A DNA stretch of 10,848 nt from Oscillospiraceae bacterium (GTDB lineage Bacteria; Bacillota; Clostridia; Oscillospirales; Oscillospiraceae), in the NCBI GenBank assembly GCA_017538775.1, contig JAFYIF010000289.1:1-10848 (forward strand), given 5' to 3'. Below, piece after piece: positions 6,003 through 10,848 of this stretch (its first letter is position 1; each line of letters opens with the position of its first letter). The translations under genes and the position numbers were made by a program. The notes under the pieces are model-generated. The model searched no databases and was not told the DNA's origin. It was given only the letters and a program-made list of their open reading frames with translations.

Positions 6003-7481
6003 ATGCTTGATACCGCGATCTATCAAAACCTGTCTGCGCGCACGGGGGGCAACATCTACATCGGCGTCGTGGGGCCGGTCCGCACGGGCAAATCCACCTT
6101 CATCAAACGCTTTCTGGAGACCATGGTGCTGCCGGACATGCAGGATGTCTACGCAAGGGAGCGCGCCAGAGACGAGCTGCCCCAGAGCGGGTCCGGCCGC
6201 ACCATCATGACGGCGGAGCCGAAGTTCGTCCCGGAACGCTCGGCGGAGCTGCGCCTGGGGGAGAATGCCGTGTGCCATGTCCGCATGGTGGACTCCGTGG
6301 GCTTCATGGTCAACGGGGCGGTGGGGAATCTGGAGGACGGGGCCGAGCGCATGGTGATGACGCCCTGGTACGAGGAGGAGATCCCAATGCACCAGGCGGC
6401 GGAGGAGGGGACCCGGCGGGTCATCGCGGACCACTCCACCGTGGGCGTCCTGGTCACCACGGACGGCAGCGTCTGCGGCATCGAGCGCGCGGAGTACGAA
6501 GCGCCGGAGGCCCGGACGGTGGCCGCGCTCCAGGCCGTGGGCAAGCCCTATGTGATTTTGCTGAACAGCGCCCACCCGGAGGCGGAGGAGACGCGAAAGC
6601 TGGCCGACGAGCTGGCCGCACGTTACGGGCGGCGCTGCCTTCCGGTCAACTGCGCGGCGTTGCGGCGGGAGGAACTGGAGGCGCTGCTCCAGGCGCTGCT
6701 GTACGAGTTCCCGGTGCTGCGCTGCGCCGTGTTCCTGCCCGCCTGGACGGACGCGCTGGGGCCGGAGAGCCCGCTGCGGCAGGAGCTTTTCGCGCAGATC
6801 CTCCAGGCGGCGGAGGACGCATCGACCATGGGCGCGGCCTCCGAGCTGGCGGCGCGCATCGCGGAAAGCGAGCTGGTCCAGAGCGCGGCGGTGGAGCGCA
6901 TGGAGCTGGGGCTGGGGGAACTGCGCCTGCGCGTGACGTTGCCGCAGCAGCTTTACTATCAGACCGTCAGCCAGGAGTCCGGCTTCGAGATCCGCAACGA
7001 CCGGGACCTGATGCTGCTGCTCCACTCGGTCAGCAGCCTGAAAGGGGAGTACGAGCGGGTCCACGCGGCCCTGGAGGAGGCGCGGGCCACGGGCTACGGC
7101 ATCGTCATGCCCACGCTGGAGGAGATGACGCTGGAGGAGCCGCAGATCGTCCGCCAGGGCGGGCGCTACGGCGTCAAGCTCAAGGCCAGCGCCCCCTCCA
7201 TCCACCTGATGCTGGCCAACATTGAGACGGAGGTCTCCCCGGCCATCGGCGGGGAAAAGGCCAGCGAGGAGGTCATCAACTTCCTGCTCCAGGGCTACGA
7301 CGGGGACATCAACCGCATCTGGGAGTCCAACATCTTCGGCAAGGCGCTGAACGACATCGCCGGGGAAGGGCTCACCGGAAAGATCAAGAACATGCCCGAG
7401 GACGCCAAGCAAAAGCTGCGGAGCACGGTGCAGCGCATCATCAACGAGGGCAGCGGCGGCCTGATTTGCATCCTGCTTTGA
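6003..7481 (+). CDS. spoIVA: Stage IV sporulation protein A, spore coat basement ATPase
   Basis: SpoIVA coats the mother-cell face of the forespore. It polymerises by ATP hydrolysis into the platform on which the spore coat is built, and it is also needed for cortex formation. This copy is 492 residues, the length of the Bacillus subtilis protein. The P-loop GPVRTGKST (24-32) places Lys30 at the same position as the Walker A lysine there. VRMVDSVGFMV near residue 97 carries the Walker B-like Asp, and the conserved C-terminus ends GGLICILL. ATG 6003 is preferred over 5964 because GGAGGA (5991-5996) precedes it and the length then matches the family. Expression is expected in the mother cell under sigma-E, and a candidate promoter lies just upstream. 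The cwlD gene follows after 22 bases. This is the best marker that the host forms endospores. Confidence 0.97.
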   Translation: MLDTAIYQNLSARTGGNIYIGVVGPVRTGKSTFIKRFLETMVLPDMQDVYARERARDELPQSGSGRTIMTAEPKFVPERSAELRLGENAVCHVRMVDSVGFMVNGAVGNLEDGAERMVMTPWYEEEIPMHQAAEEGTRRVIADHSTVGVLVTTDGSVCGIERAEYEAPEARTVAALQAVGKPYVILLNSAHPEAEETRKLADELAARYGRRCLPVNCAALRREELEALLQALLYEFPVLRCAVFLPAWTDALGPESPLRQELFAQILQAAEDASTMGAASELAARIAESELVQSAAVERMELGLGELRLRVTLPQQLYYQTVSQESGFEIRNDRDLMLLLHSVSSLKGEYERVHAALEEARATGYGIVMPTLEEMTLEEPQIVRQGGRYGVKLKASAPSIHLMLANIETEVSPAIGGEKASEEVINFLLQGYDGDINRIWESNIFGKALNDIAGEGLTGKIKNMPEDAKQKLRSTVQRIINEGSGGLICILL

Positions 7482-7503
7482 GGGCGGGAGAGGGGAGAGG
7501 GTC

Positions 7504-8211
7504 ATGCCTGCCAAGCACAGCGCAAGCCGCGCCGCGCCCTTGCTTTTTCTCATCTGCGCTGTCATAATAGGGGCGTGGACGGTCCTGCCCGCCGACGCCG
7601 CAGCTCCACCGGTACTGGTGGTGGACCCCGGCCACGGGGGTCTGGACGGCGGGGCCACGGCAGCCGACGGCAGCCCGGAGAGCGCCATCAACCTGGCCAT
7701 CGCCCGGCGGGTGCGGCTGTTGGCGCAGCTTTTCGGTCTGCAGGTGCGCATGACGCGGGAAGGGGAGGAGCTGGACTACCCGCCGGAGGCGGAGAGCGTC
7801 CACGCGAAAAAGGTCTGGGACCAGAAGCGCCGGGTAGCGCTGATCGCCCGGACGGAGGGCGCGATGCTGCTGAGCATCCACCAGAACAAATACCCGGACG
7901 CCCGCCCCCGGGGCTGTCAGGTGCTCTACGCCGGGACAGCGGACTCCGCGGCCTGGGCGGAGCTGACCCACGCGAATCTGGTGGCGGCCCTCTGCCCGGA
8001 AAACCGCCGCGTGGCCGCGCCCATTTCCGGGGACATCTACCTGATGCGGGAGATCGACTGCCCCGGCATCCTGGTGGAGTGCGGCTTTCTGTCGAACCCC
8101 CAGGAGGCGGCCCGACTGAAAAGCCCGGACTATCAGCTGGAGCTGGCCGTCGTGCTGACCGCGTCCTATCTGCAATTCCTTTCGACACGATTCCAAGGAG
8201 ATACCGGATAA
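7504..8211 (+). CDS. cwlD: N-acetylmuramoyl-L-alanine amidase, CwlD type (spore cortex)
   Basis: This zinc amidase strips peptides from muramic acid so that muramic-delta-lactam, the mark recognised by germination lytic enzymes, can form in the spore cortex. The 235-residue protein has an N-terminal hydrophobic anchor or signal (about 11-34) and one amidase_3 domain. Zinc ligands and the catalytic residue are visible: His44 in DPGHGGLDGG, Glu59 in the ESAINL segment, His126 in LSIHQN, and Glu192 in ILVECGFLSN. Length and architecture (no SPOR or other wall-binding domain) match CwlD rather than vegetative AmiC-type amidases. The position directly after spoIVA supports the sporulation role. 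A purine-rich GGGGAGAGGG lies just before ATG. The stop codon abuts the radA start with no spacer. Its clostridial partner GerS and deacetylase PdaA are not in view. Confidence 0.9.
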   Translation: MPAKHSASRAAPLLFLICAVIIGAWTVLPADAAAPPVLVVDPGHGGLDGGATAADGSPESAINLAIARRVRLLAQLFGLQVRMTREGEELDYPPEAESVHAKKVWDQKRRVALIARTEGAMLLSIHQNKYPDARPRGCQVLYAGTADSAAWAELTHANLVAALCPENRRVAAPISGDIYLMREIDCPGILVECGFLSNPQEAARLKSPDYQLELAVVLTASYLQFLSTRFQGDTG

Positions 8212-9615
8212 ATGAAAGAGAAAACCAAGTTTTTCTGCACGGAATGCGGGAATGAGACCTTCAAGTGGTTCGGGCGCTGTCCGGCCTGCGGCCAGTGGAA
8301 CACGCTGGTGGAGGCCCCGGCGGAGCAAGCCGCAAAGAGCAGATCCGGCGCGGTCAAGGCCGCCGACGCGCCGCTTTTGAACCGCCCGCGCCCCATCACG
8401 GACCTGGACGGACAGGAGGAGCTGCGCTTTTCCACTGGTCTGGGCGAGCTGGACCGGGTGCTGGGCGGCGGCGCGGTCATCGGCTCCATCGTCCTGGTGG
8501 GCGGCGCGCCGGGCATCGGCAAGTCCACGCTGCTGCTGCAGATCTGCGGCAGGCTGGAGGGCCAGACCGTGCTCTACGTCACCGGCGAGGAGAGCGCCCG
8601 GCAGCTCAAGCTCCGGGCCCGGCGACTGGGCGTGGAGAAAGAGCGCGTGCTGGTGCTGGCGGAGACCAACCTGGACAACATCCTCCGGGCCATCGAGGAC
8701 AGCAAGCCCGACGTGGTCATCATCGACTCCATCCAGACCGTGTTCAACGGCGACCTGAGCAGCGGGCCGGGCAGCGTCAGCCAGGTCAAGGACTGCACCA
8801 TGGCGCTGATGCGCGCAGCCAAGCAGGGCGGCTTCACCTGCTTTGTGGTGGGCCATGTGAACAAGGAGGGAGCCATCGCCGGACCGAAGGTGCTGGAACA
8901 CATGGTGGACTGCGTCCTGTATTTTGAGGGCGACCGGGCTCTGAGCTACCGCATCCTGCGGGCGGCCAAGAACCGCTTTGGCTCCACCAACGAGATCGGC
9001 GTGTTTGAAATGGCCGACAAAGGTCTGGTGGAGGTGCCGAACCCCTCGGAGATGCTGCTGTCCGGCCGCCCCAAAAACAGCCCCGGCACCTGCGTCACCT
9101 GCGTCATGGAGGGCTCCCGCCCGATTTTGGCGGAGGTGCAGGCGCTGGTGGCCCCGTCCGGCTACGGCAGCGCCCGGCGCAACAGCAACGGCTTTGACTA
9201 CAACCGGGCCATGCTGCTGCTGGCCGTGCTGGAAAAGCGCGGCGGTTTCTCGCTGAGCAGCAGCGACGTCTACATCAACGTTATCGGCGGCCTGGAGCTG
9301 GACGAACCGGCGGCGGACCTGGCCACGGTGCTGTCCATCGTGTCCAGCGCGAAAGATCGGGTCATTCCATACAACACCACCGCCATCGGCGAAGTGGGCC
9401 TGACCGGCGAGATCCGTAGCGTCAGCGCCCTGAACCAGCGCCTGACCGAGGTGGCGAGGCTGGGCTTCCAGCGCTGCGTGATCCCGGCCCATGTGCGCGG
9501 CGAGGTCAAGCGTATTGAGGGCCTGGAGATTGTCAGCGTCCGCAACGTCCGGGAAGCCGTCCGCGCCGTGCTGGACGAGGCCCCGGAACGCCAACAGCCC
9601 ACGCGCAGAAATTGA
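8212..9615 (+). CDS. radA: DNA repair protein RadA (Sms)
   Basis: RadA is a RecA-like, DnaB-like ATPase that drives branch migration during homologous recombination and repair. The 467-residue protein shows the full architecture. A C4 zinc finger comes first (Cys9, Cys12, Cys23, Cys26), then the ATPase with Walker A GGAPGIGKST (97-106, Lys104) and a Walker B region with DVVIIDSIQT. The RadA-specific KNRFG motif is at 253-257, and a Lon-protease-like C-terminal domain covers about 285-467, including GGLELDEPAADLA. ATG 8212 directly follows the cwlD stop. AAGGAG (8194-8199) within the end of cwlD serves as ribosome binding site, so the two are likely translated from one transcript. A housekeeping repair gene behind two sporulation genes suggests read-through or an internal promoter, and I see none obvious. 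A strong hairpin lies 25 bases after the stop. Confidence 0.97.
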   Translation: MKEKTKFFCTECGNETFKWFGRCPACGQWNTLVEAPAEQAAKSRSGAVKAADAPLLNRPRPITDLDGQEELRFSTGLGELDRVLGGGAVIGSIVLVGGAPGIGKSTLLLQICGRLEGQTVLYVTGEESARQLKLRARRLGVEKERVLVLAETNLDNILRAIEDSKPDVVIIDSIQTVFNGDLSSGPGSVSQVKDCTMALMRAAKQGGFTCFVVGHVNKEGAIAGPKVLEHMVDCVLYFEGDRALSYRILRAAKNRFGSTNEIGVFEMADKGLVEVPNPSEMLLSGRPKNSPGTCVTCVMEGSRPILAEVQALVAPSGYGSARRNSNGFDYNRAMLLLAVLEKRGGFSLSSSDVYINVIGGLELDEPAADLATVLSIVSSAKDRVIPYNTTAIGEVGLTGEIRSVSALNQRLTEVARLGFQRCVIPAHVRGEVKRIEGLEIVSVRNVREAVRAVLDEAPERQQPTRRN

Positions 9616-9640
9616 ACCGCCGCGCATACTCGCAGAATCC

Positions 9641-9705
9641 GTCAGCGCCGCAGCGTCCGAAGCGAAGAAAGCCAAACCGGACGCAGCGGCGCTGACAGCG
9701 CTTTT
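9641..9705 (+). terminator. Long hairpin after radA, probable terminator
   Basis: A 19-bp GC-rich stem (9641-9659 with 9678-9696) has a single A/A mismatch and an 18-base purine-rich loop. The T-tract is short and displaced (TTTT at 9702-9705), so it is not a textbook terminator. Position after the radA stop supports that role. Confidence 0.55.
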
Positions 9706-9709
9706 CCCA

Positions 9710-9764
9710 CTCTAAACATCAACAAAATCTTTATTTTGTTTAAGTTTAGAGATCTGTGTTTTTT
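9710..9764. repeat. AT-rich 42-nt palindrome upstream of the flavodoxin promoter
   Basis: Two perfect 8-bp arms nest: CTCTAAAC/GTTTAGAG (9710-9717, 9744-9751) and AACAAAAT/ATTTTGTT (9721-9728, 9733-9740). They are separated by a 3x3 internal loop (ATC/TAA) and capped by CTTT. T6 follows at 9759-9764. It could be a second terminator or a large operator. A-T pairs dominate, unlike all other stems in the window. Confidence 0.6.
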
Positions 9765-9784
9765 GCCCTGCCCTGTCAGCAGCC

Positions 9785-9809
9785 AAGATTCAAAACTGAA
9801 GAATCTTTT
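9785..9809. other. Small AT-rich inverted repeat before the flavodoxin promoter
   Basis: AAGATTC (9785-9791) pairs with GAATCTT (9801-9807) around a 9-base loop, with TT following. It lies 8 bases upstream of the -35 element. It may be a regulator site or a weak hairpin; nothing decides between these. Confidence 0.35.
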
Positions 9810-9816
9810 CCTCCGC

Positions 9817-9845
9817 TTGCATTTCCTGTCGATCTGTTATAGAAT
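9817..9845 (+). promoter_or_regulatory. Sigma-A promoter of the flavodoxin gene
   Basis: TTGCAT (9817-9822) and TAGAAT (9840-9845) are 17 bases apart. An alternative -10 TATAGA (9838-9843) overlaps. A strong ribosome binding site GGGAGGT (9867-9873) and ATG 9881 follow. Confidence 0.65.
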
Positions 9846-9880
9846 ATGCTTACCCAAAATTTGATCGGGAGGTAACGCAT

Positions 9881-10351
9881 ATGAAAACGCTCGTAAGCTT
9901 CTTCAGCGCGCAAAGCAGGAAAACCGCCGACCTGGCGACGGCGCTGGCCTTCGTCCTCGGCGCAGACCGGTATGAGTTCAAACCGGACCCGCCCTACACC
10001 CCCGCCGACCTCGACTACAACAACCCCGACGCCCGCGTCAACCGGGAGGCCCAGGCCCAGGCCCTCATCCCCATCCAGGGTCGGATCGAGAACTTTGCAG
10101 ACTATGACCGGGTGATGCTGGGCTTCCCCATCTGGTGGGGCGCGATCCCTCTGGCGGTCAAGAGCTTCTGCAGCGGCTATGACTGGACCGGAAAGCGCGT
10201 CTACGTCTTCGTCTCCGGCTGGGACGATGTGGGCCGCTTCGCTGAGATCTTGAAGCCCTTCATGAAAGGCGCGGAGATCCTGGACGTGAAGCTCTTCAAG
10301 GGCCCCAACACGCAGGAGTTCCGCCGCTGGGCCGATGCACTGAAAACCTGA
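9881..10351 (+). CDS. Flavodoxin-like protein (flavodoxin_4 type)
   Basis: This is a predicted FMN-binding electron carrier or small NAD(P)H/quinone-type reductase, 156 residues. The flavodoxin fold is recognised from the first strand and phosphate loop (MKTLVSFFSAQSRKT, 1-15). The PYTPADLDYNNPDARVNRE segment (38-56) is typical of the flavodoxin_4 group. The flavin-stacking region DRVMLGFPIWWGAIPLAVK follows (76-94), with a strand and glycine loop VYVFVSGWDD later (about 107-116). The phosphate loop lacks the classic TGNT and has Arg13-Lys14 where a Gly-Thr type pair is more usual, so FMN affinity is worth testing. It is a monocistronic gene with its own promoter, a good ribosome binding site and a strong terminator. 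The redox partner and physiological role cannot be told from the neighbours. Confidence 0.85.
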   Translation: MKTLVSFFSAQSRKTADLATALAFVLGADRYEFKPDPPYTPADLDYNNPDARVNREAQAQALIPIQGRIENFADYDRVMLGFPIWWGAIPLAVKSFCSGYDWTGKRVYVFVSGWDDVGRFAEILKPFMKGAEILDVKLFKGPNTQEFRRWADALKT

Positions 10352-10360
10352 AACCAATTC

Positions 10361-10399
10361 AAAAAACCGGCGTGGCCGCGATGGGTCACGCCGGTTTTT
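10361..10399. terminator. Bidirectional terminator between flavodoxin gene and lysA
   Basis: A perfect 13-bp stem (10362-10374 with 10387-10399) encloses a 12-base loop. Its outer pairs are A/T runs, giving T5 rightward and a U-tract of six leftward (complement of 10361-10366). It serves both convergent genes. Confidence 0.9.
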
Positions 10400-10405
10400 G
10401 CTGCT

Positions 10406-10848
10406 TTATACGTCTAACCGGATCAGGTCGTCCAGCGTCTCCCGCTTCACCGCGAGATAACTTTCACCGCCGTGCAGCATGACGATGGGCGGTCTGGGGA
10501 TGCGGTTGTAGTTGGAGGCCATGGAGTAGTTGTAGGCCCCCGTGGTGCAGACCGCCAGCAGGTCTCCGCAGGCCGGCTCCGGCAGGGCCACGTTCGGCTG
10601 GAGGATGTCGCCGCTTTCGCAGCAGCGCCCCACCACGTCCCAGCGCTTCTCCCCTGCCCGCTCCGGGCAGGCTTCCAGCAGGACCGTGTATTTGGAGCCA
10701 TACAGGGCATAGCGCGGGTTGTCGCTCATGCCGCCGTCCACGGAGATATAGTTTTTGAAGCCGGGGATCTGCCGCACGCTGCCCACCCGGTAGACCGTCA
10801 TTCCGGTGTCCGCCACGATGCTGCGCCCGGGCTCCATCAGAATCATCG
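10406..10848 (-). CDS. lysA: Diaminopimelate decarboxylase, C-terminal part (5' end outside window)
   Basis: LysA is the PLP enzyme that makes L-lysine from meso-diaminopimelate, the last step of lysine synthesis. The window holds the final 146 full codons; the N-terminal PLP barrel, including the Schiff-base lysine, lies beyond base 10848. Visible C-terminal motifs are MEPGRSIV (PLP phosphate and substrate region), SVDGGMSDNPRYALYGS, the active-site CESGD (Cys donated across the dimer) and GAYNYSMASNYN, whose Tyr packs on PLP. The order and motifs fit DapDC rather than ornithine, arginine or carboxynorspermidine decarboxylases. The frame runs off the window edge, so the internal ATG at 10846 is not the start. 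It is convergent with the flavodoxin gene and shares its terminator. Confidence 0.95.
   Translation of the reverse strand, partial: MILMEPGRSIVADTGMTVYRVGSVRQIPGFKNYISVDGGMSDNPRYALYGSKYTVLLEACPERAGEKRWDVVGRCCESGDILQPNVALPEPACGDLLAVCTTGAYNYSMASNYNRIPRPPIVMLHGGESYLAVKRETLDDLIRLDV

Noticed and set aside
5898..7751. Long minus-strand open frame (617 codons) opposite spoIVA
   Set aside because: Antisense shadow of spoIVA and the start of cwlD; low-complexity product, no family features, no start signals.
7441..9675. Long minus-strand open frame (744 codons) opposite cwlD and radA
   Set aside because: It mirrors two unmistakable plus-strand genes. Its product is Gln/His/Ala-rich with no recognisable domain, a usual by-product of GC-rich codon use.

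Overview
The window looks like a piece of chromosome from a GC-rich, endospore-forming member of the Clostridia. A relative of Oscillibacter, Lawsonibacter or Flavonifractor (Oscillospiraceae) is my guess from protein flavour; no search was run. Spore formation rests on spoIVA (492 aa, the same length as the Bacillus subtilis protein) and a CwlD-type cortex amidase. Promoters and terminators stand out as AT-rich islands in GC-rich DNA. Nearly every base is accounted for, and no gap exceeds 300 bases. I see no tRNA, rRNA, CRISPR array or intact mobile element.

Layout. 1-820: the 3' end of a XerC/XerD tyrosine recombinase with its terminator, a 59-codon gene of unknown function, and a 74-codon L-lactate dehydrogenase remnant, apparently the N-terminus joined to the extreme C-terminus, closed by a long hairpin. 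837-3264: a polar amino acid ABC importer operon (lipoprotein, permease, ATPase) with its own promoter and terminator. 3299-4078: a lone prepilin peptidase with a TTG start. 4085-5443: a leftward operon, glutathione peroxidase, TSCPD-domain protein, OhrR-type MarR regulator. It is driven by a consensus promoter whose -10 and start region are covered by a 24-bp inverted repeat.

5471-5941: a rightward O6-alkylguanine-DNA alkyltransferase gene sharing that divergent control region. 6003-9615: spoIVA, cwlD and radA, closely packed. 9616-9880: a structured intergenic region with a 19-bp-stem hairpin, a 42-nt AT-rich palindrome and a promoter. 9881-10351: a flavodoxin-like protein. 10406-10848: the C-terminal part of diaminopimelate decarboxylase (lysA) on the minus strand, convergent with the flavodoxin gene through a shared bidirectional terminator.

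How the parts work together. The most interesting unit is the peroxide module. The predicted two-cysteine OhrR sensor is the last gene of the operon whose promoter carries the putative operator, which suggests autoregulated, hydroperoxide-inducible expression of a thiol peroxidase plus a small cysteine-rich protein. DNA alkyl-damage repair is encoded divergently from the same site. The spoIVA-cwlD-radA block joins spore coat basement assembly and cortex modification to a recombination and repair ATPase. I saw no clear evidence of a wholly new multi-gene system. The OhrR-GPx-TSCPD operon, the internally deleted ldh and the palindrome upstream of the flavodoxin gene deserve the closest look.
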